A stretch of DNA of 64,000 bases, taken from Candidatus Thorarchaeota archaeon (GTDB taxonomy: Archaea; Asgardarchaeota; Thorarchaeia; Thorarchaeales; Thorarchaeaceae). The notes beneath the pieces were generated by a model. That model saw only the letters and a program-made list of their open reading frames with translations. It ran no database searches and was not told where the DNA came from. The position numbers and the translations under genes are program-made. The DNA lies in assembly GCA_029855935.1 (NCBI GenBank), contig JAGSHN010000012.1, positions 186,001-250,000 on the forward strand, in the 5' to 3' direction. This document shows positions 8,153 through 17,508 of this stretch, in pieces. Every line of letters starts with the position of its first letter. The first letter of the stretch is position 1.

Positions 8153-8398
8153 GTGTCAGACGGCGCTCTGCTACTCGACAGGGAGATTGAGGATGTGAAA
8201 GCCCAGGTCCGGCGAGAGCTCGCAGCCATAGACGAGATACTCGAAACACTGGGCTACAGATCGTCCCCGCCAGGTTGGAACACCCCGTATCAGCTCCACA
8301 AGTTGAGAAGAGCACTGCGTCTTCACTATCTGGCACTGAGAATTCGCGAGGGGGCACAACGCACCTGTGCGTCTCAGGAGATCACTTGGGACCTCTGA
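8153..8398 (+). CDS. Small helical protein of unknown function
   Basis: An 81-residue, Arg- and Leu-rich, probably all-helical protein (DREIEDVKAQVRREL, then LHKLRRALRLHYLALRIRE). No family recognised. GTG 8153 is chosen because GGTGGT lies 7 bp upstream; an in-frame ATG at 8114 would add 13 residues of lower coding quality. It sits between nob1 and the convergent yjbQ and ends 7 bp from the yjbQ stop codon. Confidence is limited by its size. Confidence 0.45.
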   Translation: MSDGALLLDREIEDVKAQVRRELAAIDEILETLGYRSSPPGWNTPYQLHKLRRALRLHYLALRIREGAQRTCASQEITWDL

Positions 8399-8405
8399 TG
8401 AGACC

Positions 8406-8837
8406 TCACTCTCCGATGACGACTGTCCGCAGAGTCCTCCTTCTCGGTCTGATGTCGAAGTCTGCAAAGACCATCTGCTGCCACGTTCCCAGTTCGAGTC
8501 GCCCGTCGACAACGGGAACGGTAAGGCTTGGTCCCACAACTGAGGCCCGTATGTGTGAGTGACCATTGCCATCACCCCACATGCGATGGTGTTCGTAGTC
8601 TATTCCCGTTGGTGCTATGCGCTCCATTGCATCGGGGAAGTCCCTCAGCAGTCCGGGTTCGTACTCGATGGTTGTGACCGCGCCCGTTGAACCGACGCAG
8701 AACACCGTGCAGATACCATTGGAGATGCCACTCTCACGCACCTGCGCTGCGACCTTGTCTGTTATGTTGATGAGCTCGCAGTTTCCCCGTGTGTCGAGTC
8801 TGATCTCACCGTGAAACACCGTCACTATGCTCACCAA
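8406..8837 (-). CDS. YjbQ/UPF0047 family protein
   Basis: A 143-residue UPF0047 protein (secondary thiamine-phosphate synthase-like fold). Family features visible are ITDKVAAQV, the GSTGAVTTIEYE stretch, NGHSHIRAS with its His pair (metal site), a PVVDGRLELGTWQQMVFADFD segment and a C-terminal RPRRRTL. Some bacterial members show weak thiamine-phosphate synthase activity in vivo; the physiological role is uncertain. The start is a TTG followed by GTG, and either is possible. It is co-directional with the TPR gene upstream. Confidence 0.87.
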   Translation of the reverse strand: MVSIVTVFHGEIRLDTRGNCELINITDKVAAQVRESGISNGICTVFCVGSTGAVTTIEYEPGLLRDFPDAMERIAPTGIDYEHHRMWGDGNGHSHIRASVVGPSLTVPVVDGRLELGTWQQMVFADFDIRPRRRTLRTVVIGE

Positions 8838-8874
8838 TCTTCAGAGAAGAAGCCAGCGCTAATGAATCACACTC

Positions 8875-10725
8875 TCACTGGTGTTTCTTGTCTACTCTCT
8901 TTCTCGACTCGATGACCTCTCTCAGCTGTGGCACGTCTGCCCCAATCACTTTCTCATGTTCCTGAAGCGCCATTGTGGCGATGAGGTAGTCGGAACGCTG
9001 GATTGGCACAAGAACGGCTAGGATTGCCCGCATGTACTCATCGCCCGTCAACACCACAATCTTCTGCATCTCGTTCACGATGGACTCAAGCGCATCGTCG
9101 TTGTGTGGGGAGTCCCTACACGTGAGGACGAACATAAGCAGGAGGTCCTTGAACGCCTCCTTGAGCTCTCCCATCTGCTTGAAGTTCTGCGAGGACTCAT
9201 TGAGCAGTTCAACAGCGTGTCTCCTGAGATGGTCCTCGTTGGTCTTCAGAGCCTCGTGTGCGGCAGTGCGTTTCCAGACTGCGGCAAGCGGTATAATCCC
9301 TTCCCTCTCATATCCCCTAGCCACGTACTCAGCCTTCTTGCTTGCTATCCAGTGAAATCCTGACCATCTGTCTATGTCGGCCATCAGTCTGGCACACTCT
9401 GCAGCCTTGCTGTAGTATCGTGAACTGTTCTCGGTGTCACCGTTCTCCTGAGTCATCTCGGCCAGCTGAATGTATATCTCCAAGGCCTCCTCAAGGACAG
9501 CATTGGCCCGCTCTATTTCCCCCATCTCGTAGAGCACCTCTGCTGCCTCCTTGAGCCGCATTGCCTGCATCTCATGTTCCTGCTTCTTCTCGTGCTGCTC
9601 TGCGCGCTCAAGGTAGTAGCTGATCACATGGTCGTAGAGCTCCTGTGCGTCCTTGTTGGCCCCCCATTTCTTCAGTGACATTGCCTCGTACTGCAGGTAT
9701 TTGTAACGGGAGTCATCGTCGCCGTCCTTCTTTGCCCTCTCGGCCAATTGATGGAACATCTCCGCAGCCCGTTTGTAGGCCCACTTGGCCTTTACTGGAC
9801 TACCAGCCTCGGTGAACATCTCTCCCGCCTTGACAAGCAATGGTGCCACGACCTCGGGCGTGCCAGTCATCTGCATATACGCCTCTGAGGCCTTCAGCAT
9901 AGCCTTCCTTCGGGCTGTCGTGAGGCGTTCTCTCTTGTATAGCTCCTGCGCCGCATCGTAAGTGTTTCCAGCCTTCTCGAAGTTACCTGCACGCTCGTAT
10001 AGCTCGCCAGCTCTCATCAACAGCTTGACGGCCTCGGCAAGATCGCCCAGCATCTGGAGAATCTGTGCGGCATCGGCCAGAGCACTTGCTGCCTCACTGT
10101 GGTCTTGCCTTGCCTCGGCCTCTGCAGCCCAGCGTTTCGCTATGTCTGTGGCACGCCTGTAGATTCTTCGACCAAGCTCCTCATCACCAGATGAATAATA
10201 GATGCGGCCGACCTTCTTGAGCAGCGCCACAGTCTCTCCAAGTTCCCCCTTCATCTCTCTCTCATCGGCCTCATTCTCAAGGGCATCGGCCGCCTTGACG
10301 GCCAGCTCTTGCCGAGCCTCGGGGCTCTCAGCGAAGTCCGCGGCCCTAAAGTAGAACTCCGCAGCCTTTCTGTGGTCGGCTGCCTCTTCTGCAATCTCGC
10401 CTGCGAGTCTGTTTATCCGTGCAATCTCTCTCCGTGTTGTCGGGTCCTGCCCCGCGCGGAGGAGCATCAACGTTGCCTTGTCCAGCGCCTCGTAGCATTC
10501 GTCGGCCATGTAGGCCTGTCTGTACGCCTGCGCCGCCTCCTCGTAGATCTTTGCAGCCTGCCTGAGCTTATCGTGTGAGACGAGGACATCGGCGGCCTTC
10601 TTGAGCAGTTTTGCACCTGTCTTGTTGTCGCCCTGCTTGACCTTCTTTCTGGCCGCTCTGAGGACTTCTTGGAGTGTCGTCAAAGTCTTGTTCTCCCACT
10701 TGACTAAACGTTTCGACCTGCTCAC
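8875..10725 (-). CDS. Large TPR/SNAP-like helical repeat protein
   Basis: A 616-residue protein made almost entirely of tetratricopeptide-type helical hairpins, for example LRQAAKIYEEAAQAYRQ, HRKAAEFYFRAADFAES and LAEAVKLLMRAGELYERAGNF. The repeat style (long alpha hairpins with Ala-rich pairs) resembles alpha-SNAP and 14-3-3-like solenoids used as protein scaffolds. No catalytic domain, signal peptide or membrane helix is seen. Such long SNAP-like TPR proteins are common in Asgard genomes. The partner is unknown; other TPR proteins lie at 39.5 and 59.3 kb in this window. Confidence 0.8.
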   Translation of the reverse strand: MSRSKRLVKWENKTLTTLQEVLRAARKKVKQGDNKTGAKLLKKAADVLVSHDKLRQAAKIYEEAAQAYRQAYMADECYEALDKATLMLLRAGQDPTTRREIARINRLAGEIAEEAADHRKAAEFYFRAADFAESPEARQELAVKAADALENEADEREMKGELGETVALLKKVGRIYYSSGDEELGRRIYRRATDIAKRWAAEAEARQDHSEAASALADAAQILQMLGDLAEAVKLLMRAGELYERAGNFEKAGNTYDAAQELYKRERLTTARRKAMLKASEAYMQMTGTPEVVAPLLVKAGEMFTEAGSPVKAKWAYKRAAEMFHQLAERAKKDGDDDSRYKYLQYEAMSLKKWGANKDAQELYDHVISYYLERAEQHEKKQEHEMQAMRLKEAAEVLYEMGEIERANAVLEEALEIYIQLAEMTQENGDTENSSRYYSKAAECARLMADIDRWSGFHWIASKKAEYVARGYEREGIIPLAAVWKRTAAHEALKTNEDHLRRHAVELLNESSQNFKQMGELKEAFKDLLLMFVLTCRDSPHNDDALESIVNEMQKIVVLTGDEYMRAILAVLVPIQRSDYLIATMALQEHEKVIGADVPQLREVIESRKRVDKKHQ

Positions 10726-10799
10726 GATAGGTGAGCTACTGATAACGCTTATCGTGCGTCATATGTCGCCGTCTTTCAATAGACTCAAATATAACGGTG

Positions 10800-11939
10800 A
10801 TGGACTCCTGCGCGGCAAGGGATACTCAATTGAGTGGACCAGACAGACCTCTCAGGATAGGACTGATTGGGACCGGCAATATTGGCCGCACACACCTCAC
10901 TGCGCTCGCCTCTCTGGCGCACGCCGGGCTCGTCAATGTCCGGGTGACAGCGCTCTGCGATATCGACAAGGAGGCTCTCGAATCTGCCGCTCAGCTCTTC
11001 GATGTACGGCGTACGTACACCGACTATCAGGACCTTGTCTCTAGTGATGACGTGGATGTTGTATACGTCTGCACACCGACCAATCGTCATAGCGATATGG
11101 TGAAGGCTGCTGCTCGGGCGGGCAAGGCCGTGTTCTGTGAGAAGCCACTGGCCCACAGCTGTCCTCAGGCGCGTGATATGCTTGCTGTGACTCAGGACAG
11201 GGGCGTCCACGCTGGCGTCGGCCTAGTTCTTCGTTACGACCAGCTATTGGTGTATGCTCGTGACTTGATTCAGAACAACGACTTTGGAGAGCCTCTCCTC
11301 GTCCACATTCGTGACGATCAGCGATTCCCCATTGACTATCTGTACTACAGCAAGTGGCGCGGCGAGAAGGCTATAGCGGGCGGGGGGACTCTACTGGAGC
11401 ACAGTATCCATGATGTTGACCTTCTTCTCTGGTTCTTTGGTAATATCGAGAACGTCTATGCCCGCGTGGGATTCAGATCCGAACGCGAGGTCGAGGACAT
11501 TGCCAGTGTGAGCCTTCGGCATACGAGTGGTCTTTTGAGCACACTTGATTCTGTCTGGCACTGGGTGGAACGACCAAACGAGAGACTGCTGGAGATGTTC
11601 TTCGAGCGTGGCTACATCGCGATTCATCTTGAGTCGGGCGACAGATTCCTTGAGTACCAGCTACAGGGATCCACGCCCGTCAGGGTCGGTGTCAGGCAGG
11701 CCGATGATGCCCTGATGCGCCAGCTGAATCTCGACAGGTCATCGCTCTCGCAGGAGGCTATGGACGCCATCACACGGGTCGGACCGGAGAGATATGCGGC
11801 ACTGAACTATGCGTTTTTGAGGTCAATCTCAAGGAATGAGGGTCCGTCGCCCTCTTTTGCCGATGCGATAGCAGCGCACCGTGTCGTTGATGCTGCGTAC
11901 GAATCAGCGAATCTGAACCGTCCCGTTGACCTGTTGTAG
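10800..11939 (+). CDS. Gfo/Idh/MocA-family oxidoreductase
   Basis: NAD(P)-dependent oxidoreductase of about 379 residues. The N-terminal Rossmann fold carries GLIGTGNIGRTHL, then VYVCTPTNRHSDMV and the catalytic-lysine motif CEKPLAHS typical of this family. The C-terminal alpha/beta domain includes GGTLLEHSIHDVDLLLWFFG, with the conserved His-x-x-x-D. Substrates are usually sugars, inositols or their derivatives; the exact one cannot be predicted. The start is ambiguous: GTG 10797, ATG 10800 or TTG 10827. It is followed 44 bp later by the FAD oxidoreductase gene in the same direction. Confidence 0.87.
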   Translation: MDSCAARDTQLSGPDRPLRIGLIGTGNIGRTHLTALASLAHAGLVNVRVTALCDIDKEALESAAQLFDVRRTYTDYQDLVSSDDVDVVYVCTPTNRHSDMVKAAARAGKAVFCEKPLAHSCPQARDMLAVTQDRGVHAGVGLVLRYDQLLVYARDLIQNNDFGEPLLVHIRDDQRFPIDYLYYSKWRGEKAIAGGGTLLEHSIHDVDLLLWFFGNIENVYARVGFRSEREVEDIASVSLRHTSGLLSTLDSVWHWVERPNERLLEMFFERGYIAIHLESGDRFLEYQLQGSTPVRVGVRQADDALMRQLNLDRSSLSQEAMDAITRVGPERYAALNYAFLRSISRNEGPSPSFADAIAAHRVVDAAYESANLNRPVDLL

Positions 11940-11983
11940 TCAGGCTTAAGTATTGCTCGAGTAATGAGAGGCTGGTCGTTGCG

Positions 11984-13360
11984 ATGAGAGAGATCCCACT
12001 CGCGAAGGTCAGCCCGGAGGAGTACGATGTCATTGTTGCAGGGGCTGGCGCAGGAGGACTGCTCACGGGTCTGGCCCTGACGGGTAGCGGGAAGAGAGTT
12101 CTCGTGATTGAACGTTCCGACCGCCTGGGTGGGGTGTGGCACGGATACTGGGTGGATGGCTATCGTGTCGACCAAGGCCTGCACGTCATCACTCGGGTGA
12201 CACGGGGCGCCTTCACACAGTTCCTGAGAGAGTTTCTGCCCGAGCCACCGAAGTATGTTCTGCATGAGGGCTGGTATTTCAGAGTAGGGGATCGTGTCGC
12301 GACCATTCCGACGAGCATTGGTCAGACTCTTCGCTGGCCGCTGACGGATCTGAGAGGTCGTCTCGCCCTTGCGCGGGTCGGGGCCAAGATCAAGACAATG
12401 AAGCTTGAAGAGATGAAGCGGTACAAGGACATCACGTTTGCGGAGTTCCTTGATCACCATAACATGACGAACCAGACGATTCGCGATGTTATTGAGAGCG
12501 CTATCTATCTTGCCGCTGGAGTGGGTATTGACAAGGCGTCTGCATACGAGGCGTTGCGTACGCTCAAGGACACGGATAGGGAGCAGTCCAAACTGGCCTT
12601 GCTCCGAAGGCTGCTGTTTGGCTCTCTGGAGTATGATGAGGGCTACGTCATAGGAGGAATGATCGGGCTTGTGGAGAAGGTTGCTGAGGCAATCAACGGA
12701 GACTACGTCCTCAATGCCCCTGTTGAGGCCATAGTGGAGCGTGATGGGCGTGTGACTGGCATCGAGGTGGCAGGCGACGAGATTCGGCACGAGCGGGTGG
12801 TCTCGAACATTCCCCTCTGGAGCATGCCCTCGATAGTGCAGTCTCAGCGCAACGATGTCGTGAACTTCTTTGAGCGATGGAGTCATATGCATATGACCCG
12901 AGGCGTGACCCTCTGGCTCGGTCTGGATGAGGTGGTGGTCGGCGACCGCAAGTCTCGTGTGATTGTTCACCCACGGCCAAGCCGGTGGTTGGTCTCAATA
13001 TCAAGCTTTGACCCGTCATGCGTGCCTGACGGAAAGGAACTCGTCGCGATAGCCACGATCGCCCATCCTGATCTCAGTCTCGATGAGCACGTAGAGATGA
13101 TCAAAGGCGGTGGACTGGAGAAGTATTATCCGCGGATACTAGAGCATGTTGAGATGGAGCATGCACAGATGTCATATGCGACGAGAGCGGCCTTGATCCC
13201 GGGCCAGACCGATCTTGACCGGCCCGGTCCTCGCACCCCGATTCGGGGGCTGTACATAGTTGGCACGGACACGGCTGGGGCTGGTGTGGGACTGCAGCAG
13301 GCGGCCAATTCGGCAAGAGGCGTCGTCAGGGCAGTTCTTGATGATATGTCAGGTCTATGA
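11984..13360 (+). CDS. FAD-dependent oxidoreductase, phytoene dehydrogenase-like
   Basis: A 458-residue flavoprotein of the amine-oxidase/phytoene-desaturase superfamily, which also includes Rab GDI. The N terminus has the dinucleotide-binding motif VAGAGAGGLLTGLAL and an Asp/Glu-type second strand ending in IERSDRLGGVW; the C terminus has the FAD-contacting GLYIVGTDTAGAGVGLQQAANSA. Possible roles are carotenoid/isoprenoid desaturation or reduction of isoprenoid chains; the geranylgeranyl-reductase type is less likely from the motifs. No signal peptide. Co-directional with the upstream Gfo/Idh gene. Confidence 0.82.
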   Translation: MREIPLAKVSPEEYDVIVAGAGAGGLLTGLALTGSGKRVLVIERSDRLGGVWHGYWVDGYRVDQGLHVITRVTRGAFTQFLREFLPEPPKYVLHEGWYFRVGDRVATIPTSIGQTLRWPLTDLRGRLALARVGAKIKTMKLEEMKRYKDITFAEFLDHHNMTNQTIRDVIESAIYLAAGVGIDKASAYEALRTLKDTDREQSKLALLRRLLFGSLEYDEGYVIGGMIGLVEKVAEAINGDYVLNAPVEAIVERDGRVTGIEVAGDEIRHERVVSNIPLWSMPSIVQSQRNDVVNFFERWSHMHMTRGVTLWLGLDEVVVGDRKSRVIVHPRPSRWLVSISSFDPSCVPDGKELVAIATIAHPDLSLDEHVEMIKGGGLEKYYPRILEHVEMEHAQMSYATRAALIPGQTDLDRPGPRTPIRGLYIVGTDTAGAGVGLQQAANSARGVVRAVLDDMSGL

Positions 13361-13464
13361 GCATAGCACGCCTCCGCGTCTTGTTCGATACAACGAAAAG
13401 GTTTTACACCTGTGGGAGAGGCTTGTGGTCGACCGGCAAGGTCAACGTGAAGGAGTCTTGAGCG

Positions 13465-14022
13465 ATGCCAGTTATTGAGGTCCGATGGCACGGCAGAGGC
13501 GGACAGGGCGGTGTGACCTCTGCAGAGCTGCTTGCCAAGGCAGCGTACTACGATGGCTACAAGGGTGTTCAGGCCTTTCCATACTTCGGAGCCGAGCGGC
13601 GTGGTGCGCCCGTCAAGGCGTTCACAAGGATATCAGACAAAGAGATCAACGTTCGCAGTCAGATATACGATCCTGACGTTGTGGCAGTACTGGATGCCAG
13701 CATTCTCGATTTGATTGATGTGACGGAGGGTCTCAAGCCCAACGGCAAAGTGATTGTCAACACGCCCAAGAAACCCAGCGAGATTAGCGTGAAGCGTGGC
13801 CACGTGTACACATACGATGGTACTGGTATTGCCCTACGATACGGGCTGATGGTCGCCGGTCTGCCCGTTGTAAACACCACTATGCTTGGCGCCTTTGCGA
13901 AGGCCACTGGCCTGGTAAGATTGGAAACGGTCCAGAAGGTCATAAAGGAGAAGTGGCCGGGCCCTGTGGGCGAGAGGAACGCCGAGGGGGCCCGTGAGGC
14001 GTACGAGACCTGCACAGACTAG
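13465..14022 (+). CDS. porG: Pyruvate/2-oxoacid:ferredoxin oxidoreductase gamma subunit (orphan)
   Basis: A 185-residue gamma subunit. It begins VIEVRWHGRGGQGGVTSAELLAKAA, with the family's GRGGQG motif near the N terminus, followed by FPYFGAERRGAPVKAFTRIS, as in PorG. In anaerobes it works with alpha, beta and delta subunits to oxidise pyruvate or 2-ketoisovalerate to an acyl-CoA with ferredoxin. Shine-Dalgarno AAGGAG is 9 nt before the ATG. No porD, porA or porB follows; the next gene is a convergent PAC2 gene. The partner subunits must be elsewhere, or this subunit has another role. Confidence 0.9.
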   Translation: MPVIEVRWHGRGGQGGVTSAELLAKAAYYDGYKGVQAFPYFGAERRGAPVKAFTRISDKEINVRSQIYDPDVVAVLDASILDLIDVTEGLKPNGKVIVNTPKKPSEISVKRGHVYTYDGTGIALRYGLMVAGLPVVNTTMLGAFAKATGLVRLETVQKVIKEKWPGPVGERNAEGAREAYETCTD

Positions 14023-14044
14023 ATTGCGCCAACAGTTCTTTGGA

Positions 14045-14830
14045 CTACGCATACATTCTCTCGTAGGCGGGAGTACCAACTTCCCTACGCGGCCGCCTCA
14101 TGCTCTCTACCTGTCGGGCCATCTCTTCCATCTTCTTTCTTATCTGATCCGCACTCTCCACAAGCTCGCTGACGTCGATGTCGAACCCGTAGAGCCTGTT
14201 CAGTGCTTGCAGGAGTTGCACTGCTGCTCCAGGATCTGGCACAATCGCTATTGCCGGTGTCAGCAGAGCAAATCCAACCATGTCCCTACAGAGTGTTTCT
14301 GAGAGGATAGAGCCCGCGATGCCAGCTATCAGGCCCTTCTTGAACATCTCCAGCTCGGGGTCCTTCTCAAGCTCCGGAATCTTCTCCTCCTCCGCCGCGA
14401 ACAACACCTTCCTATCTGTCGGTAGGCCCTCAACAGGAATACCGTCAAGGACGACGGTCTCTCTCACTCCGACCTGCCACGCCCAGTCCAGCAGCGCCGA
14501 GCTCACCGCGTACATCCCCTCCTCGGCCACGGGAAGCTCCGTGGTGGCGACCAGTAGATTCTTCCCCTCATGTCCGTAGATTCGGAATGGATGTCTGAGC
14601 CGCCCGTCCAGAAATATCGCCGCAGATGGAATGTACTTGGAGCGGACATGCGCAATCTCAGTCATCTTGAACTGCTCGATGATTGTGTTGGCGGCTATTA
14701 TCCCGACCACTCCAGCGCTGGGAAAGCAACACACAAGGAGCGGTTCATCGATATTCAGTGTCTTGGTCTGTACGACCTTTGCCTCTGGTGAGCCGAGGAC
14801 TTTGGTCTCGCACTCTTCGGTCATTATCAT
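14045..14830 (-). CDS. PAC2-family protein (proteasome assembly chaperone fold)
   Basis: About 261 residues of the archaeal PAC2 family. Visible features are LLVCCFPSAGVVGIIAANTIIEQ near the N terminus, VLDGIPVEG in the middle, a Gly-rich IAGIAGSILSE stretch and a C-terminal helical part ending in charged residues. Eukaryotic PAC2 assists 20S proteasome alpha-ring assembly; the role of archaeal homologues is less certain and some may chaperone other complexes. The start at 14830 is the first of two adjacent ATGs behind GGTGG; an in-frame upstream ATG at 14857 is less likely. Confidence 0.86.
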   Translation of the reverse strand: MIMTEECETKVLGSPEAKVVQTKTLNIDEPLLVCCFPSAGVVGIIAANTIIEQFKMTEIAHVRSKYIPSAAIFLDGRLRHPFRIYGHEGKNLLVATTELPVAEEGMYAVSSALLDWAWQVGVRETVVLDGIPVEGLPTDRKVLFAAEEEKIPELEKDPELEMFKKGLIAGIAGSILSETLCRDMVGFALLTPAIAIVPDPGAAVQLLQALNRLYGFDIDVSELVESADQIRKKMEEMARQVESMRRPRREVGTPAYERMYA

Positions 14831-14943
14831 TAGCCCACCTAATGACAGGGTCCCCAAGCGATATTAAGATTGGGTCTTGGTTATGCGATGAGTGATGCGG
14901 TGGATTAGTAAGGCGGTATAGTGCTATTGTTCGTGATGGCCCT

Positions 14944-16107
14944 ATGAAACTGCGTACCCGGAACATCAGACCGCCTCCGATAGTGCAGTTGATGCGTGCT
15001 GCCCAGCCGCTCGTGGGCTCTCCATCGTTCGTCAACATGGGACAGGGTGCGCCAGGACACATCCCGCCGCGAAATGTCCTTGATGCTCTGGCTGATCAGA
15101 TTCACAGTCCGTTTCTCCACGGGTATACTGCTGACCAGGGTCTCCTCGAACTGCGTGAAGAGCTGGCTCTCTATCTCCGGAGGGCTCATGAGGTTCATGC
15201 CGACCCCGAAGACGAGATTGTCATCACTGCGGGGGGGAATCAGGCACTTGCCGGCGCCCTGATGACGATTGTTGAGCCCGGGGACAACGTCATAGTCCTG
15301 GACCCGTACTACTTCAACTCGTACATGGCCATTCAGCTGACTGGTGCCACCCCCCGAGCCGTACCTGTCGAGACTGACTTTCAGCCCTCCGTCGAGTCTG
15401 TGAGCGAGGCCGTCGACGAGCACACCCGTGCCATCGTGATGGTTTCTCCAAACAACCCAACTGGCGCGGTCTATTCAGAGGATGTCGTGAACGGTCTGGT
15501 CGACCTGTGTCTTGAGAGGGGCGTGTTCCTGATCTCCGATGAGACTTACGCCCGGTTTGTATACGATGATATGATACATCACAGTCCGAGAAGACGACGA
15601 GACGCAGAGGAGAATGTCATCCTTCTTGGCAGCTTTTCGAAGGACTTTGGAATTCCTGGCTGGCGTGTGGGATATGTGGTCGCGAGTTCCTCGTTCGTGC
15701 AGGAATATATGAAGGTGCAGGACACGGTCACGATATGCGCCCCAACGGCCGGACAGGTCCTCGCCCTTGAGATGTTGCGTAGGGGGGAGGATCACGTTCT
15801 GACTGAGGTGGCACGCATTGGGCGTCTGAGACGCATTGCGTACTCACGTGCATCTGAGATCGATGCGCTTGAAACAGTGCGGACCTCTGGCACATTCTAT
15901 CTATTCCCCAGGGTGCGGGGATGCGCGGACTCGCAGAAGTTGGTCCTTGACATCCTTGAGAAGACCTCTGTGCTGGTGCTGCCTGGGTCCGTCTTTGGAG
16001 AGGCTGGCGAGGGTCACCTGAGAATATCTATCGCACATCTCACCTCTGAGGCCATCAATGAGGCCTTTGACCGCCTGGGGCGATTCTTCTCAGTCTACGG
16101 GCCCTAG
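14944..16107 (+). CDS. Class I/II pyridoxal-phosphate aminotransferase
   Basis: A 387-residue fold-type I aminotransferase, close to the archaeal aspartate/aromatic aminotransferase group. Motifs are NMGQGAPGHIPP near the N terminus, GYTADQGLLELREELA, SPNNPTGAVYS with the conserved Asn-Pro-Thr-Gly, ISDETYARFVY with the PLP-binding Asp and Tyr, the Schiff-base lysine in GSFSKDFGIPGWRVGY, and a C-terminal Arg in HLRISIA that binds the substrate carboxylate. The amino donor cannot be fixed by eye. It ends 2 bp from the stop codon of the convergent glutamine synthetase gene. Confidence 0.9.
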   Translation: MKLRTRNIRPPPIVQLMRAAQPLVGSPSFVNMGQGAPGHIPPRNVLDALADQIHSPFLHGYTADQGLLELREELALYLRRAHEVHADPEDEIVITAGGNQALAGALMTIVEPGDNVIVLDPYYFNSYMAIQLTGATPRAVPVETDFQPSVESVSEAVDEHTRAIVMVSPNNPTGAVYSEDVVNGLVDLCLERGVFLISDETYARFVYDDMIHHSPRRRRDAEENVILLGSFSKDFGIPGWRVGYVVASSSFVQEYMKVQDTVTICAPTAGQVLALEMLRRGEDHVLTEVARIGRLRRIAYSRASEIDALETVRTSGTFYLFPRVRGCADSQKLVLDILEKTSVLVLPGSVFGEAGEGHLRISIAHLTSEAINEAFDRLGRFFSVYGP

Positions 16108-16109
16108 GT

Positions 16110-17411
16110 TCACGCGCTGAGGTACTTCTCCCACTCCCAGTCCGTGACGGCCCGGTTGACATACTCCTCCCACTCCCTCGACTTGATGTCTATGAAGACT
16201 CTGACCAGCTCTTCTCCAAGTGCATCCCTGAGAACGGTGTCCATCTTGAGTTCCTCAAGGGCCTCGCCAAGATTCTTTGGCAACACCCCTATTCCGAGCC
16301 TCTGACGTTCTGTTTCGTTCATTGTGAAGACATTGTCATTTACGGCCGGAGGCGGCTCCAAGTTTCGCTTGACGCCATCCATTCCTACTGCTATCAGAGC
16401 CGCGAACAGCAGGTAGGGGTTGGTGAGCGGGTCTGGTGAGCGGAACTCGATGGCCGCCTTGTCGGGACCAGCAAAGAGTGGTACCCTGATTAATGCGGTG
16501 CGGTTCCTGTAGCCCCAGCAGATGTATACGGGGGCCTCGTGATGGGGCACGAGCCTCTTGTAGGAGTTCACGGTCGGATTCGAGATGGCCGTGATCGCCC
16601 TCGCGTGCTCGATGATCCCTGCGATGAAGTGCTTGGCAGTCTCGGAGAGTTCCCCGGGCCTATCGCCGCCGAAGAGGTTCGTGTCGCCCTCCCATAGCTG
16701 CAGGTGGCAATGGAGACCACTGCCCGCAATGTCTGCAATGGGCTTGGGCATGAATGTGACATCTAGGCCGTTCTCCTGCGCAATCGCACGGGCGACCTGT
16801 TTGAAACGTACGAAACTATCAGCCATCCGCCGTGCGTCATCGGATGACAGTTCAATCTCATGTTGTGCCACTCCGACCTCGTGATGAGCAACTCTGACGC
16901 GGATTCCCATCTCCCGGACAGCCGATGCTATCTCAAGCAGCGTGTCCTGCCCTGGCGCGTCAGGATAGATGTCTGCGTATTGCCCCTCGTCGAGTAGGTC
17001 CCCCTCTGAGTCGAGGAAAAAGAACTCGGGCTCTGTCTTGACCCTCAGATGTAGTTCACCCGGTAGGAGCCTGTCATACGCAGTCTGCAACACACCTCTT
17101 GTGTCCAGATGGTAGTACGTGTCTGCAGCGTCTGCCTTTCTCTGGACATAGCACATCACGGCAGCAGTCCTCTGTAGGCCGAAGGGCAGCTCGACAAGAG
17201 TGTCGACGTCAGGCCGGAGGTGCAGGTCTGAGGACTCGACTGAGGTGAGTCCGACTATTGAACTACCATCCACACTTGATCCTGCTGATAGAACAGGGTC
17301 GTCTTGCAGGTCGTCCAGCGACTCCACGGGACTACATGGGACGATGACACCCTTCAACTGACCAAGGAGGTCGACGAGCTGGAGCACTACGTATGAGATC
17401 TCGTGGGCCAT
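16110..17411 (-). CDS. glnA: Glutamine synthetase type I
   Basis: About 433 residues. Type I glutamine synthetase, assimilating ammonia into glutamine with ATP. Seen are the N-terminal beta-grasp with VDGSSIVG and RPDVDTL, then KTEPEFFF (metal-binding Glu), GSGLHCHLQLW, NPTVNSYKRLVPHHEAPVYICWGYRNRT (ammonium flap and Arg region) and RSPDPLTNPYL. The adenylylation tyrosine motif of bacterial enzymes (NLYDLP) is replaced by NLEPPPAV, so control by adenylylation is not expected. A minus-strand GGTTAAAAAAGG at 17458-17469 is a good TATA candidate. Start ATG 17411; GTG 17417 is an alternative. Confidence 0.93.
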   Translation of the reverse strand: MAHEISYVVLQLVDLLGQLKGVIVPCSPVESLDDLQDDPVLSAGSSVDGSSIVGLTSVESSDLHLRPDVDTLVELPFGLQRTAAVMCYVQRKADAADTYYHLDTRGVLQTAYDRLLPGELHLRVKTEPEFFFLDSEGDLLDEGQYADIYPDAPGQDTLLEIASAVREMGIRVRVAHHEVGVAQHEIELSSDDARRMADSFVRFKQVARAIAQENGLDVTFMPKPIADIAGSGLHCHLQLWEGDTNLFGGDRPGELSETAKHFIAGIIEHARAITAISNPTVNSYKRLVPHHEAPVYICWGYRNRTALIRVPLFAGPDKAAIEFRSPDPLTNPYLLFAALIAVGMDGVKRNLEPPPAVNDNVFTMNETERQRLGIGVLPKNLGEALEELKMDTVLRDALGEELVRVFIDIKSREWEEYVNRAVTDWEWEKYLSA

Positions 17412-17508
17412 TGGCACAACGCTCCATTGAGAGGTGGACCAATAGAGCGCGGTCTCTCCTTTTTTAACCTGTCCATCGCTTCAAGAAGCTCGCTCAGACG
17501 CGGGAACA

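Noticed and set aside
11807-12970. 387-residue minus-strand ORF
   Set aside because: It is the antisense shadow of the FAD oxidoreductase and Gfo/Idh genes; those frames have clear motifs, and this one has no recognisable domain.
16110-17411. Adenylylation control of glutamine synthetase
   Set aside because: The tyrosine motif is absent at the expected position.
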